Shown: one piece after another, positions 40,614 to 50,796 of the stretch
Layout: every line of letters begins with the position of its first letter
Numbering within the stretch: position 1 is the stretch's first letter
From: Aquibaculum sediminis
GTDB lineage: Bacteria > Pseudomonadota > Alphaproteobacteria > Kiloniellales > DSM-21159
NCBI RefSeq assembly: GCF_040712085.1
Contig: NZ_JBFCVK010000013.1
Coordinates: forward strand, 1-64,000
Reading direction: 5' to 3'
Length of the DNA: 64,000 nucleotides
The notes under the pieces: generated by a model
The model's input: only the letters and a program-made list of their open reading frames with translations
Database searches by the model: none
What the model was told of the DNA's origin: nothing
Program-made: the position numbers and the translations under genes

Positions 40614-43010
40614 TCAGGAGGCCTGTTGCCTGCTGTCATCGTCGGAGGTCTGGTCCATGCCCGCGGTGTTGCCCAGCCGCTCCGGCGGGTGCAGATGGAA
40701 GCCCTGGCCGAAGTCGACGCCCAGGGCCCGAAGATGGTTGAGCGCTTCCGTAGAGGCGACGGACTCGGCCACCACACTGATCCCCATGTTGTGGGCGATG
40801 CGGGTGATGGATTCGACGATCAGCGCATCGGTGGAACTGGTCAGGCTGCGTTCGATCAAGGCGCCGTCCATCTTCACCGCATGCACCGGCAGCTGCTTCA
40901 GGTAGGAGAAGGAGGCCATGCCGCTGCCGAAATCGTCCAGCGCGAAGCGGAAGCCCCGGTCCACCAGGTGCTGCATGACGGTGGCGGTCTGCTGCAGGTT
41001 GTAGATCGCGGCTGTTTCCGTCACCTCGAAGCAGATCTGTTCCGGCTGTACCTGGGGGAAAGCCGCAAGCAGATCGTCGACCAGGGCGAGGAAGTCGGCG
41101 GAGCCAAGAGTGAGGCCGGAGAGATTGACCGAGTAGCGAACACGGCAGCGGGCTTCCGGTTGCATCTGCGCGATCAGGGCGAAGATCCGGCGCAGGACAT
41201 AGGCATCGAGCTGCGTGATCAGGCCGAAGCGCTCCGCGGCGGGGACGAAGCTGTCCGGTGGAATCAAGGGTCCCTCGGCTTCCTGGAGGCGGGTGAGCAC
41301 CTCCCAGCGCCTGACGCCATCGATCTGATCCGTCTGCAACTGCACAATCGACTGGGCGAAGAGGACGATCCTGTCCTCGCGCAGGGCGTCCTGCAGCCTC
41401 TTGTTCCAGTCCATGTCCCGCTGCTGCCTGCTGATATCGATGTCGCTGGGCTTGCTGAGCTGGGTTCTGTTGCGTCCCTTCTCTTTCGCTAGAAAGCAGG
41501 CGGCGTCGGCAAGACTGAGCGCTTCGGCGTAGCTCAGCCCATGGTCCCGGCCGAAGAGAACCAGGCCGATGCTGATGGTCACCCCGTAGCGCTGGCCCTC
41601 CCAGAAGAAGTCGAGTTCCCTGACCTCGCGACAGAGACGCTGGGCGAGATTGAGAGCGCCTGCCTCGTCGCTCAGCCGCAGGACCAGGGCGAACTCGTCT
41701 CCGCCCAGGCGGGCGAGCAGGACTTTCTCGCCGACGGACCGGCGTAGCAGGGTGGCCACCTGCTGCAGGAGCGCATCGCCGGCGGCGTGGCCGCAGCGGT
41801 CGTTGACGATCTTGAAGTGATCCAGATCCATATAGAGCAGCGCGTGCGGGCCCGGATGCCGCTCGATGTCGATGATGGCCTGCGCCAGGCCGCGCCGGTT
41901 GCTGAGGCCGGTCAGGGAGTCGTGGGCGGCCTGATAGGATACCTCCTGCGCCAGTTCGTGGGCTTCGGTGACGTCGTGTCCCTGCACGAAGATGCCGCTG
42001 ATCGCGCCCTCGAGCTCGCGGATCGGCTGGTAGATCAGATCGATGTAGCGCTGTTCCAGGCCGCCGCCGGCCACCCGCTGCAGCTTGATCGGGACGGCGC
42101 GGCCGATGAAGGGCTCGCCGGTTGTGAAGGCGCGGTCGAGCTTGGCCAGGAAGCCCTGGCCGACCACTTCGGGCAGCACCTGCGCCAGAGGATGACCGAT
42201 GATCCGGCGGTGGCCGATGAGCTGGTAGTAGGCGTCATTGGCCAGTTCGTAGATGTGCTCCGGGCCGCGCAGCACGCAGATGAAGCCCGGCGCCTGCTGG
42301 AAGAGCTGTTGCAGGTGCGCACGCTCGGCCGAAAGAATCCGCTGCACATCACGAGCCCAACTCTCTAGTGAGTTTGTCGCAGGGCTCGAATCCTCCGCCC
42401 TTTCTGTGGTTCCTCGGCGCGCACCAGAGGTCTGATCATCCGGTTCGGCCGGCGGCTGGATTTCCTGCTGCTGGGCGAGTTCGGTGATGTCGGTCGGCTG
42501 ATGCAGGATGGCCCAAAGCTCGCCCTCGTCGTTCAGCAGCGGCAGGTTGGAGATCATCCAGTAGCGATCCTGGATGTAGGCCCCCTCTGGTGCCTGCGGC
42601 ACCGTCACCGGATAGTGCAGCAGTGGAATGTGGTGCGGCCGGCGGTGGGCGATGACGTAGGCGAAGGAGGCGCGCAGGACCTTCTCGCCCGGCGATCCGT
42701 GGCCGGGGAAGGTGGAGAAGACCGGCCGGGAGATAATCGCTTCGCGCTGTATGCCGCCGGCGGCCTCGTAGGCCTGATTGCAGTCGAGAATGGTCAGATC
42801 GGGACTGAGGATGGCCGCAGCGTTGGGCGCACGGTCGAAGATCTGCTGATAGTTGGCCGGGGCGAGCGGAGCGTGCGGGCGCATGGTGGGCGTTCCTGAC
42901 GGCGAAGCGACTGGGGTGTCGCAATCCTGCGGGTGATCGTGCTCTGGCTCCGCAACGCTTCTGCCCCGCCGGGGAACGCCGTCGTGCGGCTTCCTGGAAA
43001 GGTTCGGCAT
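40614..43010 (-). CDS. PAS-PAS-GGDEF-EAL cyclic-di-GMP turnover protein
   Basis: This 798-residue soluble protein has two PAS sensor domains (about 50-180 and 230-355), a GGDEF domain with an intact catalytic loop LARLGGDEFALVL (near residue 440), and an EAL domain starting near residue 540. The EAL signature reads Glu-Val-Leu (WEVLTRL), but NLSG, EVTET, DDFGSG, KMDGAL, AES and QGF are kept, so most metal ligands and the base lysine are present. Either synthesis or breakdown of c-di-GMP is possible, with PAS input from ligand or redox state. No membrane segment. A c-di-GMP-binding PilZ protein is encoded at 1.6-2.0 kb. Confidence 0.9.
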   Translation of the reverse strand: MPNLSRKPHDGVPRRGRSVAEPEHDHPQDCDTPVASPSGTPTMRPHAPLAPANYQQIFDRAPNAAAILSPDLTILDCNQAYEAAGGIQREAIISRPVFSTFPGHGSPGEKVLRASFAYVIAHRRPHHIPLLHYPVTVPQAPEGAYIQDRYWMISNLPLLNDEGELWAILHQPTDITELAQQQEIQPPAEPDDQTSGARRGTTERAEDSSPATNSLESWARDVQRILSAERAHLQQLFQQAPGFICVLRGPEHIYELANDAYYQLIGHRRIIGHPLAQVLPEVVGQGFLAKLDRAFTTGEPFIGRAVPIKLQRVAGGGLEQRYIDLIYQPIRELEGAISGIFVQGHDVTEAHELAQEVSYQAAHDSLTGLSNRRGLAQAIIDIERHPGPHALLYMDLDHFKIVNDRCGHAAGDALLQQVATLLRRSVGEKVLLARLGGDEFALVLRLSDEAGALNLAQRLCREVRELDFFWEGQRYGVTISIGLVLFGRDHGLSYAEALSLADAACFLAKEKGRNRTQLSKPSDIDISRQQRDMDWNKRLQDALREDRIVLFAQSIVQLQTDQIDGVRRWEVLTRLQEAEGPLIPPDSFVPAAERFGLITQLDAYVLRRIFALIAQMQPEARCRVRYSVNLSGLTLGSADFLALVDDLLAAFPQVQPEQICFEVTETAAIYNLQQTATVMQHLVDRGFRFALDDFGSGMASFSYLKQLPVHAVKMDGALIERSLTSSTDALIVESITRIAHNMGISVVAESVASTEALNHLRALGVDFGQGFHLHPPERLGNTAGMDQTSDDDSRQQAS

Positions 43011-43161
43011 GCCGTCACGACCCGAGGTTGGCTAAACTACGGTCTTCTCTTGCCTCAATAGCACGAGTCCTGCTTTTGGGGTCAAGTGGATTCGGTGCTA
43101 CTTGGCTTCATCTTATGGTGTTCTGTGACCGCTTTGCTTGTGTCATGTGCCAAGGGTTCGT

Positions 43162-43207
43162 TAGAGCCATCCGATCCCCATTAAAGAGATAGAGACGGTC
43201 GGCTCTA
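43162..43207. repeat. Diverged palindromic repeat overlapping the aat stop codon
   Basis: TAGAGCCATCCGA (43162-43174) is partly complementary to GACGGTCGGCTCTA (43194-43207), and the spacer carries CATTAAAGAGATAG (43179-43192), the exact complement of CTATCTCTTTAATG at 12612-12625. It is therefore a diverged member of the same family. Its right arm contains the stop codon of aat (43205-43207). Confidence 0.65.
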
Positions 43208-43939
43208 GTCGCACTTCGGCTTGGCGCTTGGACTGCGCAGGGCCGCCAACTGCTCGGCAAAGGCCTCCTCGCTCAGTTCCACGGGGAAGACCGCCGTCTC
43301 GCGCAGGGCGCGGCCGAGCAGCGCCTTGTAGTGGGCGCGCGGCAGGTCGATCGCGCCGAATTGGCGCAAATGCGGCGTGGTGAACTGCGTGTCGAGAAGC
43401 TGGAATCCCCCCTGGCGCAGCCGCATGATCAGGTGTATCAGCGCCACCTTGCTGGCGTCGGTGACGCGGGTGAACATCGATTCCCCGAAGAAGGCCGCGC
43501 CCAGCCCGACACCGTAAAGGCCGCCGACCAGCCGCCGGCCGTTTATTGCCGGAACGTTGCTGCTTTCTTCCGTGAGGGCGGCGTCTGACGGATCGGCCGG
43601 TGCTTCAGGCAGCCAGACCTCGATGGAGTGGGCAAAGCCCATGCGGTGCAGTTCGCTGTAGAGCTGCTCGATGGTGCTGTTGATCCAGGTTTCCGGCCGG
43701 TTCTCCATGGGTGCGGCGCAGGCCTGGATGACAGCGGGAAAGTCCTGGTTGCAGGTGACCAGGAAAGCATTGCATCGCAGCCGGCGATGGAGGCGACGCG
43801 GCAGGTGCACACTTTCGAGCGGCAGCACGCCGCGCAGATCGGGGTCGACCCAGTGCAGCTCCTCTGCCTGGCGATTCTCCGCCATGGGGAAGACGCCGAG
43901 CGCATAGGCGCGTAAAAGCAGGTCGGGGGTAAGCCGCAT
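43205..43939 (-). CDS. aat: Leucyl/phenylalanyl-tRNA--protein transferase
   Basis: The 244-residue protein is the N-end rule aminoacyl-transferase Aat: RLTPDLLLRAYALGVFPMAE, then WVDPDLRGVLPLE, RETWINSTIEQLY-like PETWINSTIEQLYSELHRMG, GFAHSIEVW, the GLYGVGLGAAFFGESMF core and FQLLDTQFTTPHLRQFGA. It attaches Leu or Phe to basic N-termini so that ClpAPS degrades the protein. Between SIEVW and LVGGLYGV there is an insertion of about 25 residues (PEAPADPSDAALTEESSNVP and more) that is usually only a few residues long. The stop lies inside a palindromic repeat. Confidence 0.92.
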   Translation of the reverse strand: MRLTPDLLLRAYALGVFPMAENRQAEELHWVDPDLRGVLPLESVHLPRRLHRRLRCNAFLVTCNQDFPAVIQACAAPMENRPETWINSTIEQLYSELHRMGFAHSIEVWLPEAPADPSDAALTEESSNVPAINGRRLVGGLYGVGLGAAFFGESMFTRVTDASKVALIHLIMRLRQGGFQLLDTQFTTPHLRQFGAIDLPRAHYKALLGRALRETAVFPVELSEEAFAEQLAALRSPSAKPKCD

Positions 43940-44023
43940 GTTCCCAGTTTAACCGCGTACAGGCCCGACGGGAACGACGAAGACGCAAGGCCTGGGGCTT
44001 GATCGCTGGAAAAAACGAGAATA

Positions 44024-44038
44024 GAACATATCACGAAC
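44024..44038. promoter_or_regulatory. LexA (SOS) box upstream of imuA
   Basis: GAAC-ATATCAC-GAAC is the reverse complement of GTTC-N7-GTTC, the direct-repeat LexA site of alphaproteobacteria. It ends 24 bases before the imuA start, which fits damage-inducible repression of imuA-imuB. Confidence 0.85.
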
Positions 44039-44062
44039 ATTGATGGGTGATGCAGACTGCGA

Positions 44063-44812
44063 ATGACAGGAAGTGAGCCGGAGAATCTCGAGGTCTTACG
44101 CGCGCGTATCCGCCGGCTTGAGCAGGGCGGCGGGGCCAGGAGGGGTGGGGCGACCCTGTCCCTGGGGGCAGTGGCGCTGGACCGGCGGTTGCCCGGCGGT
44201 GGCCTGCCTCTGGCCGGTTTGCATGAGGTGCGCCCGGCACACCCCGAACTGGATGATGGCCCGGCCACGGGCTTTCTCCTGCTGCTCACCGCCCGCCTGC
44301 TCGCGGCACGCGCCGGCCGGCTGCTCTGGGTCAGCCGCGCCGACGATCTCCATGCGCCGGCTGCGGCGGTGGTCGGCCTGTCTTCTGCGCGCCTGCTGCG
44401 GGCCTGTGCGGCCCGGCGGGAGGATCTGCTCTGGGCACTGGAGCAGGGGCTGGAGTGCGCGGCCCTCGCCGGAGTGGTGGGCGAGGTCGATGCCGTGGAT
44501 GCGGTGGCGACGCGCCGCCTGCAGTTGGCGGCCGAGAAGGCCGGGCGTCCCTGCTTCCTGCTGCAGCGCTCTGCTGCAGCCGCGACACAGCGGGGCGCCG
44601 GCAGTCCGGCGCTGACCCGCTGGCAGGTCGCGGCCCTGCCGAGCGATCCCGGCCTGCCTTTCGATCTGGTGGGACGGGCCCGCTGGCAGCTTGACCTGCT
44701 GCGCTGTCGCGGCGGCCGGCCGGCCAGTTTCGAGGTGGAATGGAACGATGCGACGGGTGATCTCGCTCTGGCTGCCCCGCTTCGCAATCGAGCGGCGGCG
44801 GGCGTCGCCTGA
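44063..44812 (+). CDS. imuA: ImuA, RecA-like mutagenesis protein
   Basis: A 249-residue member of the ImuA family, which resembles a reduced RecA core. It opens with LRARIRRLEQGG, continues with LSLGAVALDRRLPGGGLPLA and LHEVRPAHPELDDGPATGFL, and has a degenerate Walker-type region with strands LLWVSR and AGVVGEVD. ImuA works with ImuB and the error-prone DnaE2 polymerase in SOS mutagenesis. A LexA box lies just upstream, and imuB starts 65 bases before this gene ends, so both are co-translated. Confidence 0.85.
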   Translation: MTGSEPENLEVLRARIRRLEQGGGARRGGATLSLGAVALDRRLPGGGLPLAGLHEVRPAHPELDDGPATGFLLLLTARLLAARAGRLLWVSRADDLHAPAAAVVGLSSARLLRACAARREDLLWALEQGLECAALAGVVGEVDAVDAVATRRLQLAAEKAGRPCFLLQRSAAAATQRGAGSPALTRWQVAALPSDPGLPFDLVGRARWQLDLLRCRGGRPASFEVEWNDATGDLALAAPLRNRAAAGVA

Positions 44813-46289
44813 CAGCGCGCCCTTTGCGCTGTTCCAGCGTGAGGGCGGGCGCGAACTGCTCTTTGCCGTCAATGCGGCGGCCGAAGCGGGCGGCCTCCTG
44901 CCGGGGATGACCCTGTCACAGGCCCGGGCGCTCTGTCCTGGTCTGGGCAGCGAGGAAGCGGCGCCACAGCAGGACAAGGCCGCTCTGGCCCGCCTGGCAG
45001 ACTGGGCGGAGCGCTTCACCCCCTGGGTCGCCCTGGACGGCCTGCCGCAGCCCGGCGGCGGGGCCGGGCTCTGGCTCGACATCACCGGCTGCGCCCATCT
45101 CTTCGGCGGCGAGGAGGCGCTGCTGCGGGCGCTGCTGGCCGGCTGTCGGCAGCAGGGCTACGCCGGGCGGGCCGGGCTGGCCGATACGCCGGGGGCCGCC
45201 TGGGCGCTGGCCCGGCATGGCTGTGAGCCGGGAAGCAATCGGCGGCGGATCGAGACCGGCGCGCAGCGAGAGGCTCTGGCCCCGCTGCCGCTGGCGGCTC
45301 TGCGTCTGCCGGCGGGCAAGGCGGAGTTGCTGGCCCGTTTCGGGCTGCTGCGCATCGGAGACCTGCTGGCGCTTCCGCCGGCGAGCCTCACGACCCGGCT
45401 CGGGCCGGAAGTGGCGGCGCGTCTGCGCCAGGCGCTGGGCGAAAAGGGCGAGCCGCTGTCTCCGCGCCGTCCCTCGCCGCCGCAGGAGGTGCGGCTGGCC
45501 TTCGGCGAGCCGTTGGCCGCGGCGGAGGACCTTGCCCGTGCGGTGGATTGCCTGATCGGGCGGCTGTGCCGCCGGCTGGAAACGGCCGGGCAGGGCGTGC
45601 GGCACCTGCGCCTTACGCTCTTCCGGGCCGAGGGCAGCCGCCAGGAACTCGAACTGGCCACCAGCCGCGCCACCCGCGAGCCGGCGCATCTCGCCCGCCT
45701 CTTCGCGCAGCAGCGCGAACGGCTGCAGCCCGGCTTCGGCCTCGATGCCCTGGCGCTGGCGGCCTGCGTGGTCGAGCCGCTCAGCGCCTTGCAGATGAGC
45801 CTTGTGGCAGAGCTGCCCGGAGAAGCGGTGTCTCCGGTCGGCCAGTCTACCGCCTCCGGGCCCGAGGAAGCGGCTTTGGCGTTGCTGATCGACCGGCTGA
45901 CCCTGCGGCTCGGGGCGGGTGCGGTCGGCTGTCAGGCGCCGCGACAAAGCCATTTGCCGGAGCGCGCGGTGACCCGCCTGCCGGCCCTGCCGTCACGACG
46001 TGCAGGAGAGTGGCACCCGGCCCCGCCGCGGCCTCTGCGCCTTCTGGCCCGTCCGGAGCCGGTGGAGGTGCTGGCGCCGGCGGCTGAGGGTGTGCCGGCC
46101 CGTTTTCGCTGGCGCCGGCGCTTGCACCGGGTGGCCCACGCCGAAGGTCCCGAGCGGCTTTCTGCGGAGTGGTGGCATGATGGCCTGGCCGGCTCGCGCG
46201 ACTATTTCCGCATTGAGGATCAGGACGGCCGGCGCTTGTGGCTCTACTGCCAGGCCGAGCGCTGGTTCCTGCATGGGCTCTTCGGGTAG
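44748..46289 (+). CDS. imuB: ImuB, inactive Y-family polymerase-like protein
   Basis: The 513-residue protein starts MRRVISLWLPRFAIERRR where active Y-family polymerases have their first catalytic aspartate; here that acidic residue and the SLDE motif are missing (LWLDITGCAHLFGG takes its place), as is typical for ImuB. It is a scaffold linking the beta clamp, ImuA and DnaE2 during translesion synthesis. Fingers and little-finger regions follow to about residue 380, then an ImuB-specific C-terminal part. The window has no dnaE2: a convergent GDT1-type gene follows instead, so the usual three-gene cassette is split. Confidence 0.88.
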   Translation: MRRVISLWLPRFAIERRRASPDSAPFALFQREGGRELLFAVNAAAEAGGLLPGMTLSQARALCPGLGSEEAAPQQDKAALARLADWAERFTPWVALDGLPQPGGGAGLWLDITGCAHLFGGEEALLRALLAGCRQQGYAGRAGLADTPGAAWALARHGCEPGSNRRRIETGAQREALAPLPLAALRLPAGKAELLARFGLLRIGDLLALPPASLTTRLGPEVAARLRQALGEKGEPLSPRRPSPPQEVRLAFGEPLAAAEDLARAVDCLIGRLCRRLETAGQGVRHLRLTLFRAEGSRQELELATSRATREPAHLARLFAQQRERLQPGFGLDALALAACVVEPLSALQMSLVAELPGEAVSPVGQSTASGPEEAALALLIDRLTLRLGAGAVGCQAPRQSHLPERAVTRLPALPSRRAGEWHPAPPRPLRLLARPEPVEVLAPAAEGVPARFRWRRRLHRVAHAEGPERLSAEWWHDGLAGSRDYFRIEDQDGRRLWLYCQAERWFLHGLFG

Positions 46290-46301
46290 CGGCGAAGAGA
46301 C

Positions 46302-46865
46302 TCAGAGGCCGAAGAGAGCCACCCAGAGGCCCAGCAGCAGGAAGAGCAGGGCGGCGATCGCGCGGATCGTCTTCAGCGGCAGCCGGTCGGCGAGCAGATG
46401 CCCCATCATCACCACCGGCGCATTGGCCGCCAGCATGCCGAGCGTGGTGCCGAGGATGACCAGTTCCAGGGCCTCGAAGCGCGCGCCCAGGGCCACGGTG
46501 GCGATCTGCGTCTTGTCGCCCATCTCGACCAGAAAGAAGGTAAGCGTGGCGGCCAGAAAGGGGCCGGCTCGCGACTTCTTGACGTTCTCACCGTCGTCGA
46601 GCCGGTCCGGCACCAGCACCCAGGCGGCCATCCCCAGGAAGGAGGCGACCAGCAGCCAGCGCAGCATCTGCTCGGAAACCAGCTCCGTTGCCATCTGCCC
46701 CACCAGCGCGGCCAAGGCATGATTGGCCAGGGTGGCAAGCGTGATGCCCGCCAGAATCTGCCAGGGCGCACGAAAGCGCGTCGCCAGCACCAGGGCGAGC
46801 AACTGTGTCTTGTCGCCGATCTCTGCAACAGCGACCAGCAGCGTGGAGAGGAGGAGGGCTTCCAA
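46302..46865 (-). CDS. TMEM165/GDT1-family cation transporter
   Basis: The 187-residue membrane protein has six predicted helices and two copies of the family motif Glu-x-Gly-Asp-Lys-(Thr): VAEIGDKTQLLAL at the start and VEMGDKTQIATVAL near residue 115. Bacterial members export manganese (MneA/Mnx type) or exchange calcium and manganese for protons. The only in-frame start is TTG at 46865 without a strong ribosome binding site, so a few residues upstream may belong to it. I see no yybP-ykoY manganese riboswitch ahead of it. It converges with imuB. Confidence 0.85.
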   Translation of the reverse strand: MEALLLSTLLVAVAEIGDKTQLLALVLATRFRAPWQILAGITLATLANHALAALVGQMATELVSEQMLRWLLVASFLGMAAWVLVPDRLDDGENVKKSRAGPFLAATLTFFLVEMGDKTQIATVALGARFEALELVILGTTLGMLAANAPVVMMGHLLADRLPLKTIRAIAALLFLLLGLWVALFGL

Positions 46866-46979
46866 GGGCGAAGGGGCGAGACGATGTGCGGGAAGGGGGT
46901 GGAAACGGAGCCTATGCTTTATCCTTCAGCCTTTGTCCAGCCGGCCTTATATCCTATACGGGAGGCGATTGCAGGTGCC

Positions 46980-47114
46980 TCAAGCCGCCTCTTCGACAGA
47001 CTCCGACGTGGCAGAGTGTTTCCAGTTCCGCTTGAACCAGGACACATTCTTAAGATCTGGGCCCATGTCCCGCACCGTCCGTAGGGCAGCGAGATACAAC
47101 TGCTGGTATGTCAT
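46980..47114 (-). CDS. Small protein of unknown function (44 residues)
   Basis: On the minus strand ATG at 47114 opens a 44-codon frame reading MTYQQLYLAALRTVRDMGPD and ending ...SESVEEAA before TGA at 46980. An AAGGAG sequence seven bases before the ATG is one of the best ribosome binding sites in this part of the window. The peptide is soluble, mildly helical in its first half and basic in the middle (WFKRNWKH). It lies 24 bases after the 180-residue gene at 47139-47681 and is probably translated from the same message. Family unknown. Confidence 0.55.
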   Translation of the reverse strand: MTYQQLYLAALRTVRDMGPDLKNVSWFKRNWKHSATSESVEEAA

Positions 47115-47138
47115 TGCGGCACTCCTTGGGCCAATCCG

Positions 47139-47681
47139 TTAAACGGAGACGTTGTCAATATGAAGCCAATTTCCCTTGACTGCAACAGAAGTCGGAGTCT
47201 CTGCATGATCAAGATGGCTTACCAGTCCTGCTGCCAGCCTTCGATCCGCCCGGTTTGGCAGATGCATTTTCAAATGGTTGGCGCGCAATTCACCTGCAGA
47301 GCAAAGCTCGAGTGACGCAAAGATCAACCCTGCTATGAGTGCAGCGCTCTCCTCTTCCTTGATGTCTTCGTAATCATATCGAGGCGCGAGCAAAGCCCAC
47401 AGCACGCGCAAGGTTATCCCGTTCGTTCTCGGCAGGCAGGCTCGGTTGAAATGGGCCAATCCATGTAAGATTCCCTCTCCGTCGACTAACACGAAGACCC
47501 CGTAGTTTGTATCGGGTGGTTCCTCGCTTGCGATACGTCGGGCGTGATCTAACTGAGGAGCGGCATAATCCTCATCACCATAGAGTTCCGCTTCCGCAGT
47601 CCACTCAGCTTCTAATCTATCGAAGACCCTGTTGGTGATCGTGGCTCGTTTCAAGCACAGGCCCGTCTCATGTCTTGTCAT
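47139..47681 (-). CDS. Protein of unknown function in a lower-GC island
   Basis: The 180-residue product starts MTRHETGLCLKRATITNRVF after AAAGGTGG on the coding strand. It is soluble, with acidic helices in the first half and an alternating alpha/beta pattern later (VFVLVDGEGILHGLAHFNRA; LRANHLKMHLPNRADRRLAA), which could be a GNAT-like fold, though no acetyl-CoA loop is certain. Base composition is clearly less GC-rich than its neighbours (codons such as TTA, AAT and ATA), suggesting transfer. A 44-codon gene follows directly. The longer upstream frame to 48563 is only the shadow of leuA. Confidence 0.6.
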   Translation of the reverse strand: MTRHETGLCLKRATITNRVFDRLEAEWTAEAELYGDEDYAAPQLDHARRIASEEPPDTNYGVFVLVDGEGILHGLAHFNRACLPRTNGITLRVLWALLAPRYDYEDIKEEESAALIAGLIFASLELCSAGELRANHLKMHLPNRADRRLAAGLVSHLDHAETPTSVAVKGNWLHIDNVSV

Positions 47682-48192
47682 ATCCGACCACCTTTGCATA
47701 TTTCCTACATTCCAAAATAGCAATATACAAGGGATATGGCTACCTTTGCGCTGAGATTTTTCTGGCTTCGTGATCGCCGCTATCTCCAGAAAAGCCGTGA
47801 ATTCTGATCGTTGCACCAAACCCGCAGGCAGTGATGTCGCAATGAGCAAGAGTGCTCCGACGGCAAAGCTCTTGCACTTTCGGGCCAGGCCCCTAAAGTC
47901 ATGGACCATGGACAGAGCGATGACCCAGGCCCTTCGACTTCTCCGCCCGGCTTCCTGAGGGAGCCGGGACAGCCCGCGTCGAACCGCCACCTTTCCGCCG
48001 GTCCAAAAATGAACAGCTTTTCCAAACCCTTCTCTGCCACGTTCGCCTGTGTGAACCTCGGTGCCGCTCTGCGACTTATCGGCGGTCGTTGGGCCTGACG
48101 GCCGCCCGCGACCGCAGCGCTTGTGCGCCGTCCGCCTCTGAGCGCAGTCAGAACCGAGACAGACATCCAGTACCGAACGGAGCCCGCAGGCC
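47682..48192. other. Intergenic region upstream of leuA, with possible leader ORF and hairpin
   Basis: These 511 bases separate the divergent unknown gene and leuA. The left part (47690-47790) is AT-rich and probably holds the minus-strand promoter. Near leuA a 29-codon frame (48009-48098, MNSFSKPFSATFACVNLGAA and nine more residues) ends in the loop of a stem (GCGGTCG at 48082-48088 with CGACCGC at 48109-48115, inner GGGC/GCCC). That arrangement resembles an attenuation leader, but it contains only three leucine codons and has no obvious ribosome binding site. Confidence 0.35.
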
Positions 48193-49863
<1,671 letters not shown>

Positions 49864-49924
49864 AAAGGCGTTTAAACCCCCCGTCGCCGTCGCGGTGATG
49901 GGGTAATTCCCGGCGCTTTCGGTA

Positions 49925-49968
49925 GGGGGCGGCCTTCCTTTTGCTACGGCAGGGGAGGCCGCCCTTTA
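49925..49968 (+). terminator. Rho-independent terminator after leuA
   Basis: The arms GGGGGCGGCCTT (from 49925) and AAGG-free partner AGGCCGCCCTTTA (to about 49968) form a GC-rich hairpin around a loop of about 20 bases, with a short T-rich tail. It lies about 60 bases after the leuA stop and before the exopolysaccharide locus. Confidence 0.75.
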
Positions 49969-50128
49969 CTTTGCGCGACATTCCCTTCGGAAGAGGGGTA
50001 GCCCGCAACGATTCCGGCGGCCGGCTACCTCATACTCGAAGGCCGCTCACCCCACTGCCACCCTCTGCAAGGTCCGCGCCTGCGCCTAGGCTTGCTGCCA
50101 TCGTCCAACTTCGGTGAGGCAGCGACAA

Positions 50129-50701
50129 ATGCGGCAGACAAACAGCAGGAACAGGTGGCGGCACTGCCTGGCAGGGGCTTTCTCTGTCCTCCTCGCGGTT
50201 GCCGTCATGACCATCGCCTCCGGGCTCGCACTGGCCCAGGAGGCGGAGATCTATCGCCTGGGGCCCGGGGATAAGGTGCGCGTCAGCGTCTTCAACGAGC
50301 CTTCGCTCTCCGGCGTTTTCGAGGTGGATGGTTCGGGCCATGTGGCATTGCCCCTGGTCGGCGAGATGCCTGCACGCGGCATCACCGTGCGCGAACTGGA
50401 GGGGCAGCTGACCAACGTGCTTGCCGGCGGCTATCTCGTTTCGCCGCGGGTGGCGATCGAGGTGATCAACTACCGGCCCTTCTACATCATCGGCGAGGTG
50501 CGTGAGCCGGGCCGCTATCCCTATGTCGACGGCATGACGGTGATGAACGCCGTGGCCATGGCTGGCGGCTACACCTACCGGGCCCGCGAAAGCCGGGCGG
50601 AGATCAAGCGTCAGGGCAAGGACGAGGTGGACCGCGACGCGAGTCCCAACGCCACGGTCATGCCGGGGGACGTGATCACCATTCCCGAGCGCTTCTTCTG
50701 A
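50129..50701 (+). CDS. Outer-membrane polysaccharide export (OPX/Wza-like) protein, short form
   Basis: The 190-residue product (start MRQTNSRNRW) has a signal peptide (AGAFSVLLAVAVMTIASGLA) and a Poly_export domain opening IYRLGPGDKVRVSVFNEPSL, with VDGSGHVALPLVGEMPARGI and VLAGGYLVSPRVAIEVINYR, followed by one SLBB domain (FYIIGEVREPGRYPYVDGMT). It lacks a lipobox cysteine and the C-terminal outer-membrane helix of Wza, so it belongs to the short periplasmic-facing OPX group. It should cooperate with the Wzc-like kinase encoded next in exporting polymer. GTG 50114 is an alternative start. Confidence 0.85.
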   Translation: MRQTNSRNRWRHCLAGAFSVLLAVAVMTIASGLALAQEAEIYRLGPGDKVRVSVFNEPSLSGVFEVDGSGHVALPLVGEMPARGITVRELEGQLTNVLAGGYLVSPRVAIEVINYRPFYIIGEVREPGRYPYVDGMTVMNAVAMAGGYTYRARESRAEIKRQGKDEVDRDASPNATVMPGDVITIPERFF

Positions 50702-50796
50702 GTACTCGAGGCCGGCGGCTGCACGCTGGTGCAGCCGCGGCTCACCGTGGGGACTGACGCGCATCCGCCGTATCGGGTGTTGCCTGGAGGGTGCAG

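Noticed and set aside
46866..46979. yybP-ykoY manganese riboswitch ahead of the GDT1-type gene
   Set aside because: No matching GGGGAGUAG-type box or paired stems were seen in the 100 bases before the start.
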